Part shown: piece after piece, positions 1 to 8,782 of the stretch
How positions within the stretch are numbered: the first letter of the stretch is position 1
Layout: every line of letters begins with the position of its first letter
DNA from: Amycolatopsis sp. DSM 110486
Lineage (GTDB): Bacteria > Actinomycetota > Actinomycetes > Mycobacteriales > Pseudonocardiaceae
Length of the DNA: 64,000 nucleotides
NCBI RefSeq assembly: GCF_019468465.1
Contig: NZ_CP080519.1
Span: 5,350,001-5,414,000, forward strand
Direction: 5' to 3'
Notes under the pieces: model-generated
Databases searched by the model: none
Told to the model about the DNA's origin: nothing
Seen by the model: the letters and a program-made list of their open reading frames with translations, nothing else
Made by a program: the position numbers and the translations under genes

Positions 1-759
1 ACGCCGTTCCAGTCGCCGATGGCGATCGCGACGTTCGAGCCGATCGTCTCGCTGCTGAGCGCCGCGGGCGCCGTGCACAAGGGCGCGGGCGACTACCAGG
101 TGCTCGACATCGCGAAGTACCTGCAGCTCACACAGGCCGGCACGCGCTGGGACCAGTTGCCGGGCAACACCGCGTACCCCGTGCGCAAGAACATCCTCGT
201 GACGACCACCGACCCGCGGGAGTCGAACTCCGCGGCGATGTACCTGTCGATCGTGTCGTTCGTGGCCAACGGCAACAACGTCGTCTCGACGCCGGACCAG
301 GAAGCCAAGGTGCTGCCCCAGGTGTCGAAGCTGTTCCTCGACCAGGGGTACACGCAGAACAGCACCGAGGGGCCGTTCGAGGACTACCTCTCGGCCGGCA
401 TGGGCAAGACGCCGCTCGCGCTGATCTACGAGTCGCAGTACGTCGATCGCCTGGTGCGCCACGACGGGTCGATCCAGCCCGACATGCGGATGCTCTACAC
501 GGCGCCCACGGTGTACTCGAAGCACACGCTGGTTCCGTTCTCTCCCAACGGGGACAAGGTCGGCCAGCTGCTCTCGACCGATCCGGAGCTGGGCAAGCTC
601 GCCGCCACGTTCGGCTTCCGCACCACGAACCCGCAGCAGTTCCGCGACGTCGTGGCCGCGGCCAAGGCCCCGGTGCCGGCCGATCTCGTGGACACGGTCG
701 AGCCGCCGTCGTTCGAGACGCTGGAACGGATGCTCGACGCGATCCAGAAGCAGTACTGA
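1..759 (+). CDS. Solute-binding-type protein, C-terminal part (5' end outside window)
   Basis: The frame is open from base 1, reading TPFQSP before the first internal Met at base 19, so the gene begins upstream of the window. About 252 residues are visible. They resemble the C-terminal lobe of an extracellular solute-binding protein, with a mixed alpha/beta pattern and aromatic-rich stretches, and show no enzyme motif. The stop overlaps the next start (TGATG), so it is the first visible gene of a four-gene operon with TelA-like, binding-protein/VWA and XpaC-like genes. The ligand cannot be told. A partner role in an envelope stress or metal response is inferred from the neighbours only. Confidence 0.6.
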   Translation, partial: TPFQSPMAIATFEPIVSLLSAAGAVHKGAGDYQVLDIAKYLQLTQAGTRWDQLPGNTAYPVRKNILVTTTDPRESNSAAMYLSIVSFVANGNNVVSTPDQEAKVLPQVSKLFLDQGYTQNSTEGPFEDYLSAGMGKTPLALIYESQYVDRLVRHDGSIQPDMRMLYTAPTVYSKHTLVPFSPNGDKVGQLLSTDPELGKLAATFGFRTTNPQQFRDVVAAAKAPVPADLVDTVEPPSFETLERMLDAIQKQY

Positions 760-1910
760 TGGACGATTTCACTCTCACCCCGCCGGAGCCGGTGGCGGCG
801 GTCCCCGTGGAGCGCGCTGCCGGCCTGATCGCGCTCGGTGACGACACCCGGGCCGACATCGCCCGTCGCGCCGGTGAGTTCGCGACGCGCCTGGAAGCGC
901 TCGACGTCAAGTCGCCCGAGTTCACCACGCTGCTCGACGAGCTCCTCGCCGTCGGCGAAGCGGACATGCGCGCGGCGGCCACGGTCGCGGGCACGATGCT
1001 CGACCGTTCGACGAAGGCGCTGGAATCCGCGCGCGGCTCCGTCGGCTCGCCGCAGCAGCAGGTGACCACAAGCTTGGTCGAGCTGCGCCGCACGGTCGCG
1101 GAGCTCGACCCGGCCAAGCTGCCGATCACCGGCCGCAAGCTGCTGGGCATCTTTCCGGCGGCCGCGAGTGCCAAGCGCGCTCTCGACCGCTACCGCGCCG
1201 CCAACGAGCCCGTGAACGCACTGGTCCGCGAGTTGCGTACCCGCCAGGACGTGCTGCGGCGCGACAACGCGGCGCTCAAGGGCGAGCGCGAACGGCTGTG
1301 GGCCACGCTCGGCCGGCTCGCCGAGGCGGCGGCGTTCGCGGAGGCCGTGGACGGGGCGATCGACCGGCAGGCCGGGGTCTTCGACCTCACGGATCCCTCG
1401 CACGCCAACGCGTTGCGCGCCGACATCCTGTACCCGATCCGCCAGCGCCACCAGGACGTGCTGACGCAGCTGGCCGTGAGCGCGCAGGGCTACCTCGCGC
1501 TGGACCTGGTGCGCCGCACCAACGACGAGCTGATCCGCGGCGTCGAGCGGGCGGTGTCCACCACTGTCTCCGCGCTGCGCGTGGCCCTGCTCGTGAGCGC
1601 GGCGCTGGCCAATCAGCGCGACGTGCTCGACGAGGTCGCGGCCCTGCAGTCGACCACCGACGGCCTGCTGCGCGCGAACGCCGCGCTGCTGGAGTCGCAG
1701 AGCGCGGAGATCCGCAAGGCGTCGAGCGACCCGGCGGTCGCCGTCGACACGCTGCGCGACTCGTTCGACCGGATCTACTCGGCCCTCGACGCGATCGACG
1801 GGTTCAAGGCCGAGGCCGTGATGCACATGGCGTCCACAGTGGAGTCGTTGTCCGGTGAGCTGCGGCGCGCCGAGGACCGGCTGCGCCGTTCGCACGAGGG
1901 GGAGCTGTGA
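759..1910 (+). CDS. Toxic anion resistance protein, TelA/KlaA family
   Basis: A 383-residue, highly charged, almost wholly helical cytoplasmic protein with long coiled-coil-like stretches and no membrane segment. Length and character fit the TelA family (YaaN in Bacillus), associated with tellurite and envelope-stress tolerance through an unknown mechanism. The ATG overlaps the upstream TGA, and the 3' end overlaps the next gene by ATGA, so translation is coupled on both sides. TelA genes commonly sit beside XpaC-like genes, as here with 3526-4113, which strengthens the call. No direct evidence of tellurite resistance is visible. Confidence 0.8.
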   Translation: MDDFTLTPPEPVAAVPVERAAGLIALGDDTRADIARRAGEFATRLEALDVKSPEFTTLLDELLAVGEADMRAAATVAGTMLDRSTKALESARGSVGSPQQQVTTSLVELRRTVAELDPAKLPITGRKLLGIFPAAASAKRALDRYRAANEPVNALVRELRTRQDVLRRDNAALKGERERLWATLGRLAEAAAFAEAVDGAIDRQAGVFDLTDPSHANALRADILYPIRQRHQDVLTQLAVSAQGYLALDLVRRTNDELIRGVERAVSTTVSALRVALLVSAALANQRDVLDEVAALQSTTDGLLRANAALLESQSAEIRKASSDPAVAVDTLRDSFDRIYSALDAIDGFKAEAVMHMASTVESLSGELRRAEDRLRRSHEGEL

Positions 1911-3529
1911 AGAAACTCGCGGTACTGGCGCTCGCCGCCGCCCTGCTGGTGACGGGGTGTTCGTCGTCGGATCCGAGCTCCGGCACCGACGCCGGGCCGC
2001 CCGAAGCCGGCACGTTGCGCATCCTCGCGGGCAGCGAGCTCGCCGACATGAAACCGGTGCTCGACGAGGCTGCGAAGGCCACGGGCGTGAAGGTGAAGTT
2101 CACGTTCACCGGCACGCTGGAGGGCGCCGAGTCGCTCGCCAACGGCAGCCTCGACGGCAAGTACGACGCCGTCTGGTTCTCCTCGAACCGTTACCCCGCG
2201 GGCATTCCCGAGGCGGCCAAGCGCCTGGGCAACCAAGTGAAGATCATGGGCTCGCCCGTGGTGCTGGGCCTGTCACAGCCGGTCGCGCAGCGGCTCGGGT
2301 GGGACAAGAAGGCGCCGACCTGGGGCGACATCGCCGCGGCGGCGGGCAAGAAGGAGTTCACCTACGGGATGACCGACCCGTCGGCGTCCAACTCCGGCTT
2401 CTCGGCGCTGGTGGGCGTCGCGTCCGCCCTGGCTCACTCCGGCACGGCGATCGACGCGCAGCAGATCACCGCCGTCACGCCGCAGCTCACACAGTTCTTC
2501 AGCGCGCAGGTGATGTCGGCCGGCTCGTCGGGCTGGCTTTCCGACGCGTTCCAGCGCCGCGCCACCGGCCAGGACCCGGGGGCGAAGGTCGACGGCCTGG
2601 TCAACTACGAGTCCGTGCTGCTGTCGATGAACTCCTCCGGCAAGCTGCCGCAGCCGCTGAAACTCATCTATCCCAGCGACGGTGTCATCACCGCCGACTA
2701 CCCGCTCACGCTGCTGACCAGCGCGAGCAACGACGCCCGCGACGCGCACCAGCGGCTCACCGACTATCTGCGCACCCCCGACGTGCAGCGGCGGATCATG
2801 CAGGTCACGCAGCGGCGCCCGGTGGTGCCAGGGGTTCAGCTCGGCGCGCAGTTCGTGCCCCACGACCTGGTCGAGCTGCCGTTCCCGGCGACACAGCAGG
2901 CCGTGGACGCACTGCTTTCGGCCTACTTCAGCAAGATCCGCCGTCCGTCGCGCACGCTGTACGTGCTCGACACGTCGGGCTCGATGCAGGGCGACCGCAT
3001 CGAGGCGCTGCGCTCGGCGCTGGCCGGCCTCACGGGCGCGGACAACTCGCTCGTGGGCCGCTACCGGCAGTTCCGCAGCCGCGAGGAGGTGACGATGCTG
3101 CCGTTCAACACCGCGCCGGGCAATCCGGTCACGTTCACCGTGCCCGAGCAGAACCCGCAGGGCGAGCTGGCGAAGATCAAGAGCTTCGCCGAAGGCCTGC
3201 AGGCCGACGGCGGCACCGCGATCTACGACAGCCTCGACCGCGCGTACCAGGTGATGGAACCGCTGGTGGCACAGGACCCGGACCGGTTCAACTCGATCGT
3301 GCTGATGACCGACGGCCAGAACGAGAGCGGCTCCAACCTCGACGGCTTCAAGTCGTCCTTCGCGTCGCTGCCCGCGGCGATGAAGCAGATCCCGGTGTTC
3401 ACGGTGCTGTTCGGCGAGGGCAGCGGAGACGAGCTGACGCAGGTCGCCACGCTGACCGGCGGCAAGGTCTTCGACGCCCGCAACACCCAGCTGTCCAGTG
3501 TCTTCCAGGAGATTCGCGGGTACCAATGA
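1907..3529 (+). CDS. Lipoprotein with solute-binding and VWA domains
   Basis: 540 residues. A lipoprotein signal peptide (AALLVTGCSSS, lipobox Cys near residue 18) leads into a periplasmic-binding-type domain (about residues 35-300). A von Willebrand factor A domain follows, with a MIDAS motif DTSGSMQG from about residue 355 and a later GGTAIYDS segment. The protein should be anchored outside the membrane and bind a metal-dependent partner or ligand. It overlaps telA-like (ATGA) and the next gene (ATGA). The VWA/TelA/XpaC grouping suggests one complex; its substrate is unknown. Confidence 0.75.
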   Translation: MKKLAVLALAAALLVTGCSSSDPSSGTDAGPPEAGTLRILAGSELADMKPVLDEAAKATGVKVKFTFTGTLEGAESLANGSLDGKYDAVWFSSNRYPAGIPEAAKRLGNQVKIMGSPVVLGLSQPVAQRLGWDKKAPTWGDIAAAAGKKEFTYGMTDPSASNSGFSALVGVASALAHSGTAIDAQQITAVTPQLTQFFSAQVMSAGSSGWLSDAFQRRATGQDPGAKVDGLVNYESVLLSMNSSGKLPQPLKLIYPSDGVITADYPLTLLTSASNDARDAHQRLTDYLRTPDVQRRIMQVTQRRPVVPGVQLGAQFVPHDLVELPFPATQQAVDALLSAYFSKIRRPSRTLYVLDTSGSMQGDRIEALRSALAGLTGADNSLVGRYRQFRSREEVTMLPFNTAPGNPVTFTVPEQNPQGELAKIKSFAEGLQADGGTAIYDSLDRAYQVMEPLVAQDPDRFNSIVLMTDGQNESGSNLDGFKSSFASLPAAMKQIPVFTVLFGEGSGDELTQVATLTGGKVFDARNTQLSSVFQEIRGYQ

Positions 3530-4113
3530 GGCGTTGGTTCGGCTCCACCAAGAACATCGCCGGCTGCATCGGCGGCCTGATCGGCCTCGTGCTGTACGCG
3601 GTCGGGGTGATCGGGCCGCTGTGGCTGATGTTCGTGGTCATGGCCGTGCTCTACACGGCGGGCGCGCTCGTCGCGCCGCCGGAGAAGGTGCGGCTCGTCG
3701 TCGACCCGACCGTGGAGGCGGCGGAGGTGCGCTCGTCGCTGGAGGCGTTGGTGCAGACGGTGGCCGGCCACTCCGGGCGCCTGCCGCCGTCCGCTGTGGA
3801 CGGTGTGCGCCACGTCGCCGAGGTGCTGTCCGACCTGCTGAAGGACCCGCTGCGGCTCGCCTCGACGCCGGACCTGCAGTACCGCGTGCTGCTGCTCGCG
3901 CGCACGGACCTGCCGATGTCGGTGGAGACGTACCTGAACTTGCCGCGCTGGTTCGCCTCCCGGCGTGACGCGGACGGCACCAGCGCGGAAGACGAGCTCG
4001 CGAAGCAGCTGGACCTCCTGCGGGGCAAGGCGGAGAAGCTCGCCGCGGAGTACTACTCGGCGGACGTGAACCGCCAGGAGGACCACACGCGCTACCTCGG
4101 CGAAGAGTCTTGA
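3526..4113 (+). CDS. XpaC-like membrane protein
   Basis: 195 residues starting at the ATG in the ATGA overlap with the previous gene. Two hydrophobic segments near the N terminus (about residues 10-50) are followed by a helical, charged cytoplasmic domain. This architecture and the TelA neighbour fit the XpaC family (named for 5-bromo-4-chloroindolyl phosphate hydrolysis), whose true function is unknown. It is the last gene of the operon; a gap of about 90 bases follows before the divergently themed TetR/P450 unit. Assignment rests on topology and context, so a generic membrane protein remains possible. Confidence 0.6.
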   Translation: MRRWFGSTKNIAGCIGGLIGLVLYAVGVIGPLWLMFVVMAVLYTAGALVAPPEKVRLVVDPTVEAAEVRSSLEALVQTVAGHSGRLPPSAVDGVRHVAEVLSDLLKDPLRLASTPDLQYRVLLLARTDLPMSVETYLNLPRWFASRRDADGTSAEDELAKQLDLLRGKAEKLAAEYYSADVNRQEDHTRYLGEES

Positions 4114-4169
4114 CGCCGGATCGGTGATTTCCGACGCATGGTTGTCAGACGCGTTTCTTAGTACTAGCT

Positions 4170-4191
4170 TCGTAAGAAGATCGTCTTACGA
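4170..4191. promoter_or_regulatory. Palindromic operator upstream of TetR/P450 operon
   Basis: CGTAAGA at 4171 and TCTTACG ending at 4190 form an inverted repeat with a 6-base spacer (CGTAAGAAGATCGTCTTACG). It lies just upstream of the Shine-Dalgarno sequence AGGGA (4191-4195) and GTG start (4204) of a TetR gene. Position and symmetry suggest autoregulation by that TetR protein. Confidence 0.6.
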
Positions 4192-4203
4192 GGGAGTGCG
4201 CTG

Positions 4204-4887
4204 GTGGCAGGCACATCGGTAACGGGCACATCGGAACCGGGCTCACGCCGGGAACAGGCCGAAGCGACTCGCGAGCTGCTTCTCAGAACGGCAGAGCGCC
4301 TGTTCGCCGAACGCGGGCTCGCGCAGGTGTCCAATCGCCAGATCGTGGAGGCCGCCGGACAGGCCAACAACTCCGCGCTGGCCTACCACGTCGGCACGCG
4401 CGAAGACCTGATCCGCGCCATCACGCGCTCGCACGTCGAGCCGATCGCCGCGCGGGCGAAGGAACGCGTGGCGGCCGTCCGGCGGTCAAAGCGGCCGCGT
4501 GACCACGTGGCGAGCCTCGTGCTGCCCTACACCGAGCACCTCGCGAGCCTCGGCATCCCCAGCTGGTGCGCCCGATTCCTGGCGCAGGTCGTGACCGATC
4601 CGGCGCTGCTCGACGTCGAGGGCGTCGAGCCGGTGCTGGCCGTCGAGTTCGTCGAGGGCACGGCCGCGGTGTGGGCGCACGTGACGCCGTTGCCGGCCGC
4701 CGAAACGGCTCTGCGGAGCCAAACCGCGCGCGTCGCGGTGATCCACACGTGCGCCGAGCAGGAACGGCTCGCCGCGGCCACCGGCGTGCCCGCCGACTGG
4801 GCGCTGGTCGGCGAGGCACTGACCGACGCCCTCACCGGTTTGCTGACCGCCCCTCGTGTTCCCACCATCCGGAAGGATCGTCGATGA
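4204..4887 (+). CDS. TetR-family transcriptional regulator
   Basis: 227 residues starting at GTG with AGGGA eight bases upstream. Residues about 18-65 form the TetR DNA-binding domain (TRELLLRTAERLFAERG, then SNRQIVEAAGQ...LAYHVGTREDLI). The C-terminal ligand domain is generic. The 3' end overlaps the P450 start (ATGA), so regulator and enzyme are co-transcribed. The palindrome at 4171-4190 is the likely operator. The inducer is probably the P450 substrate or a related lipophilic compound (inference). Confidence 0.88.
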   Translation: MAGTSVTGTSEPGSRREQAEATRELLLRTAERLFAERGLAQVSNRQIVEAAGQANNSALAYHVGTREDLIRAITRSHVEPIAARAKERVAAVRRSKRPRDHVASLVLPYTEHLASLGIPSWCARFLAQVVTDPALLDVEGVEPVLAVEFVEGTAAVWAHVTPLPAAETALRSQTARVAVIHTCAEQERLAAATGVPADWALVGEALTDALTGLLTAPRVPTIRKDRR

Positions 4888-6158
4888 CCGCCGCGAAACC
4901 GCCCACGATGCGCCGCCCGGTTCCGCCGGAGATGCTGGAGCGCGGCAAGTGCCCGTTCGACCCGCCCGCCGTGCTCGCGGAAAAGGCGCCGGTGTCGCGG
5001 ATCGAGCTGGTCAACGGCGCGCACGCCTGGGTGATCACCGGCTACGAGCAGGCCCGCGCGGTGCTGGCCGACACGAGGTTCAGCTCCGACAACGTGCGCA
5101 ACCGCAGCGCGATGGACCTGCGCCCCGACGAGGTCGGCAAGGCGCGCTGCCCCGTGGACGTGGCGCAGCGCGAGGACGGCCGGTTCCTGTTCATGGACCC
5201 GCCCGAGCACACGCGGCTGCGCCGACTGCTCACCGGCCAGTTCACCGTGCGGCGCATGCAGTTGCTGGAAGAGCGGATCCGCGAGATTTCGATCGAGCAC
5301 CTCGACGCCATGCGCGCGGCCGGGAACGAGGGCGACGTCGTGCCCGCGTTCGCGCTGCCGTTGCCCTCGCTGGTGATCTGCGAGCTGCTGGGCGTGGACT
5401 ACGCGGACCGCGCGGAATTCCAGGAGCACACCGGCATCGCGCTCAACCTGACCAAGAGCGACGAGGAGCGCGCGAAGGCCTCGGAGTCGATCTACGCGTT
5501 CATGCGCAAACTGGTGGCGCACAAGCGCGAGCACCCGGCCGACGACCTCGTGTCCGGCTTGATCCACGGCGACGCCGACCCGGCGCTGACCGAACAGGAA
5601 CTGGTCGACATCGCGACCGTGCTGCTCGGCGCGGGCCACGAGACGACCGCGAACATGCTGGCGCTGGGCACTTTCGCGTTGCTCGAACACCCGGACCAGC
5701 TGGCGCTGGTGCGCGAGGACCCGTCCGTGCTGGACAACGGCGTCGACGAGCTGCTGCGCTACCTCTCGATCATCCACATCGGACCGAACCGCGTCGCGAC
5801 GGAGGACCTCGAGGTCGGCGGCGTCACGATCCCGGCGGGTGACACCGTGCTGATCTCGGTGCCGCAGGCCAACCGCGCGGCTGAACACTGTCCGGAGCCG
5901 GAACGGCTGGACCTCAAGCGTCCGCGTACGCCGCACCTCGCGTTCGGGCATGGGGTGCACCAGTGCCTGGGACAGCAGCTCGCGAGGGCCGAGCTCCGGG
6001 TCGGGCTGGCGGAGCTGGTCGGCTGTCTGCCGGAGCTGCGCCTGGCGATTCCCGCCGAGGAAGTGCCGCTGCGCACGGACATGCTCGTCTACGGGGTGCA
6101 TTCCCTGCCGGTCGCGTGGTCGGCGAGCGCTACCGGAACCGGGGCAGCCTCAGCGTGA
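4884..6158 (+). CDS. Cytochrome P450
   Basis: 424 residues, typical for a soluble bacterial P450. The I-helix motif AGHETT lies near residue 250, an ELLRYL (ExxR-like) element near 290, and the haem loop FGHGVHQCLG has its axial Cys near residue 361. It resembles the CYP105/107-type class that oxidises macrolides, terpenes or xenobiotics and needs a ferredoxin and reductase, neither of which is adjacent. It is translationally coupled to the upstream TetR gene. The 3' end overlaps the convergent gene at 6130 by 29 bases. The substrate cannot be inferred. Confidence 0.93.
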   Translation: MTAAKPPTMRRPVPPEMLERGKCPFDPPAVLAEKAPVSRIELVNGAHAWVITGYEQARAVLADTRFSSDNVRNRSAMDLRPDEVGKARCPVDVAQREDGRFLFMDPPEHTRLRRLLTGQFTVRRMQLLEERIREISIEHLDAMRAAGNEGDVVPAFALPLPSLVICELLGVDYADRAEFQEHTGIALNLTKSDEERAKASESIYAFMRKLVAHKREHPADDLVSGLIHGDADPALTEQELVDIATVLLGAGHETTANMLALGTFALLEHPDQLALVREDPSVLDNGVDELLRYLSIIHIGPNRVATEDLEVGGVTIPAGDTVLISVPQANRAAEHCPEPERLDLKRPRTPHLAFGHGVHQCLGQQLARAELRVGLAELVGCLPELRLAIPAEEVPLRTDMLVYGVHSLPVAWSASATGTGAASA

Positions 6159-6924
6159 GCGCGGCCGTCGTGAGCCAGGCCAGCAGGTCGGGCAGCGGGA
6201 TGCGGGAGAGGCGCTCGGGCCACTCGTCGGCGACGGTGTGGAGCACGAGCTCGTCGTCGGCCGGCCGCACGCCGGTGAGCCGCAGCCCCTTCGGCAGCTC
6301 GGGCAGCGGCAGCACGACGGGCCGGATCCGTTTCGGGGCGCGGAACTCCCGCTGTCCGATGTGGAGGGTCGTCGGGGTCAGCACCACGGCGTCCGAGGCG
6401 ACGGCGGGCGTGAGCGTGAGCCGGCCCCAGCCGGGGCGCTTGGCCCAGCGCACCTGGAAGCCGTCGTCGTGCGGGGTCGCGACGAGATCCGGCCGGGCGT
6501 CGGCCACACGTTCGCGCACGACGCTGCCGGGCACGGTGATGTCCAGCTCGACCTCACCCGGAACCACGGTGGGAGTCGGCAGACTGCGCAGGCGGACGTC
6601 CTTGGCCAGCAGGACAACGCGGCGCAGCGGGATGGTGCTCGTCGCGGACGTCGGCCACTCGACGTCCTCGGCGACCAGGCGCACGTCGCCGACGCGGCCG
6701 GTGGCCAGGCGCAGGGAATCGGCGGGGTATTCGAGTTCGGTCAGGGTGAAGCGGGCTTCGCCGCCGTTGGCCTTCGCGGTGAGCCGGCGGCCGACGAGCT
6801 GTTCGGTGACCGTGCGCGCGAGGGCAGCCGGCGTGGCGGGCACGTTCGGCAGCAGGGAACGACCCGCCGCGGCGGCGAGGCCCGCGATTTCGGGCCAGCC
6901 CTCGAACCATCTGCCTTCGCTCAC
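6130..6924 (-). CDS. LmeA-like (DUF2993) lipid-binding protein
   Basis: About 264 residues from the chosen GTG. The body alternates short beta strands in the pattern of DUF2993/LmeA proteins, which bind phospholipid and in mycobacteria act in lipomannan maturation. No clear signal peptide is present, unlike mycobacterial LmeA, so it may be a cytoplasmic or cryptically exported variant. The GTG at 6924 is preceded by TACGAT about six bases upstream, suggesting a leaderless mRNA; an in-frame start exists further upstream at 7023. The 3' end overlaps the P450 gene tail to tail. Confidence 0.6.
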   Translation of the reverse strand: MSEGRWFEGWPEIAGLAAAAGRSLLPNVPATPAALARTVTEQLVGRRLTAKANGGEARFTLTELEYPADSLRLATGRVGDVRLVAEDVEWPTSATSTIPLRRVVLLAKDVRLRSLPTPTVVPGEVELDITVPGSVVRERVADARPDLVATPHDDGFQVRWAKRPGWGRLTLTPAVASDAVVLTPTTLHIGQREFRAPKRIRPVVLPLPELPKGLRLTGVRPADDELVLHTVADEWPERLSRIPLPDLLAWLTTAALTLRLPRFR

Positions 6925-7030
6925 CCGGACATCGTATGGGGCGCGGTAACCGGTCGCTTCCGGCTGTGGCGTTCGCCGCGCTTTTCGCCCGGTGTTGGCG
7001 TGAAACACGTTTGACCGGGGCAAAAACGGG

Positions 7031-7324
7031 TCAGCGGGCGACGAGCCGCGCGATGATCCCGCTCACGACCAGCCAGAACACCGCGGCGAGGCCGTAGTCG
7101 AGGATGACCGCGAGGTCGGGGTTGCTCACCGGGAACAGGCCCGGGAAGAACAGCGCGAGCGGGTCGGCCAATGACCGGATGAAGATGAAGAAGCCGTTCG
7201 CGGCGTTGGCGCCGGCGAGCAGCATCACCAGGTAAAGCACCTCGATGAACGCGAACAACGCGCCGATTCCGGTGATCACTCGGGCTGCCGTGTTGGTTCT
7301 GGTGGAAGTTCGCCATCTGGACAT
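7031..7324 (-). CDS. Small integral membrane protein
   Basis: 97 residues from the ATG at 7324; an in-frame GTG at 7366 would add 14. Hydrophobic helices lie near residues 15-40 (ITGIGALFAFIEVLYLVMLL), in the middle, and at the C terminus (YGLAAVFWLVVSGIIARLV), with short polar ends. The protein has two to three membrane spans and no catalytic motif. It lies just upstream of the LmeA-like gene on the same strand, but with its own spacing. Function unknown. Confidence 0.6.
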   Translation of the reverse strand: MSRWRTSTRTNTAARVITGIGALFAFIEVLYLVMLLAGANAANGFFIFIRSLADPLALFFPGLFPVSNPDLAVILDYGLAAVFWLVVSGIIARLVAR

Positions 7325-7576
7325 GCTGGTTAATTCCCACTTCCGGGTGAGGGTGAAACGCGTCACCGGTCAAATTGCGCCGGTTGGTCGACGGGGCGCC
7401 CGGCTCAGGACCGCAGAGCGACGACTGGTGCCTCGTCAAGCAACGTTGATCAGGTAGTCGGGTTGTCGGATGGGTTGCGCCGGCGGACATGACCGGCGAC
7501 GGCTGCGGTCTGCGCGGCGTGAGTTCGGACGAGAATGCCGTCCGCGTTGCGCCAAGGGGGCGCTAGATTCGCGCGA

Positions 7577-7990
7577 GTGCGCACGTTGATCGTCGTGGTG
7601 GTGTTGCTCGGGCTGGTGTCGGCGGGGTGCACCCGGTCGGTGGTGCCCGACCAGGGGCCGATGGTGGCCCCGGCGGGGTACTCGCTGCCCAAGGGGGCCG
7701 AACAGGAGGTCAGTCCGGGGATGGATCCGGACCTCACGGTCGAGCTGCCGGTGGGCGGTCTGGTCAAGCTGGACTACAACATCGCCCAGCGCGCCCTTGA
7801 CGGTCGGATCTGGTCGGTGCTCCGGCTGGCCCAGGTGGACGGCGAGACCTCGATCTACCAGGCGGTCGCGCCGGGCAAAGTAGGCTTGGTGATCACTCCG
7901 CACGGCTACTCGTGTCCGCCGCGCGCGGCGGACTGCGACGTGGACACCAAAGGGCCGTTGAAGCTCCTGGTGGTCGTGACCCCGACCTGA
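7577..7990 (+). CDS. Small lipoprotein, function unknown
   Basis: 137 residues starting at GTG. TAGATT at 7564-7569 is placed to give a leaderless transcript, which also argues against the longer frame from 7535. A signal peptide (LIVVVVLLGLVSAGC) ends in a lipobox with Cys near residue 18. The mature part is about 120 residues with two closely spaced cysteines (SCPPRAADC) that may form a disulfide. It matches no family I recognise. Predicted location is the outer face of the membrane. Confidence 0.65.
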   Translation: MRTLIVVVVLLGLVSAGCTRSVVPDQGPMVAPAGYSLPKGAEQEVSPGMDPDLTVELPVGGLVKLDYNIAQRALDGRIWSVLRLAQVDGETSIYQAVAPGKVGLVITPHGYSCPPRAADCDVDTKGPLKLLVVVTPT

Positions 7991-8133
7991 TCGGCGACTC
8001 GGAGGGTCGCGCCCGGTGATCACGCAGATCTGCGTTCGCGTGGTGTCATCGATCGTCCGCGATCAGGATGGACACTCGACTCGAAGATCAATTACCGCAC
8101 CAGCCACCATTGACGAGGCACTAGCCTGACCGC

Positions 8134-8742
8134 GTGCCCCACACCGCTGAGCCTGCCGAGATCGAGCTGACCTTCCGCCGCGAAGACTGGTACGCCGAGG
8201 AGTTCACCGGGCGGCGGTTCGAGCGGTGCGAGTTCCACGACGTCGACCTCACCGAGGCCGTCACTCACGGTGTCTCGTTCGTCGACTGCGTGTTCGGCAA
8301 CGTGCGCTTCAACGCCTCGAAGCACGTGGACACGGCGTTCACCGGCTGCGGTTTTACGCGCTGCAACCTGTTCGACGCGGAGTTCAGCGGGTGCAAGCTC
8401 GTGGGGAGCCGGTTCACCGAGTGCTCGCTGCGGCCGATGAAGGTGCTCGGGGGCGACTGGTCGTTCGCGGGACTCGCGGGCGCGGACCTGCGCGGCGCGA
8501 CGTTCCAGGGCGTGCGGATGCGCGAGGCCGACCTCACGCGCGCGGACTGCACGGGGGCGACGTTCGCCGACGTCGACCTGTCGGGTGCCGAGCTGCTGGA
8601 GGTGAAATTCGGCGGCGCCGAGCTGCGGGGGAGTGACCTCTCAGCGCTCGACCCGGTGCACGCCGAGCTCGGCGGGGCGATCGTGTCGCCTGAACAAGCG
8701 ACGGTGCTGGTGACATCGCTCGGATTGCACGTTCGCGGGTAG
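8134..8742 (+). CDS. Pentapeptide repeat protein
   Basis: 202 residues starting at GTG with TAGCCT six bases upstream (leaderless). Repeats of the A(D/N)LXX type run through most of the protein (for example GADLRGATFQGVRMREADLTRADCTG), predicting a right-handed quadrilateral beta-helix. Some members (MfpA, Qnr) mimic DNA and protect gyrase from fluoroquinolones, but many have no known role, and the irregular N-terminal half here does not allow that specific claim. It stands alone before the oxidoreductase pair. Confidence 0.8.
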   Translation: MPHTAEPAEIELTFRREDWYAEEFTGRRFERCEFHDVDLTEAVTHGVSFVDCVFGNVRFNASKHVDTAFTGCGFTRCNLFDAEFSGCKLVGSRFTECSLRPMKVLGGDWSFAGLAGADLRGATFQGVRMREADLTRADCTGATFADVDLSGAELLEVKFGGAELRGSDLSALDPVHAELGGAIVSPEQATVLVTSLGLHVRG

Positions 8743-8782
8743 GCTGCGCTGGGCGTTGGAGGGTCAGCGAAAGGAGTCCGCG

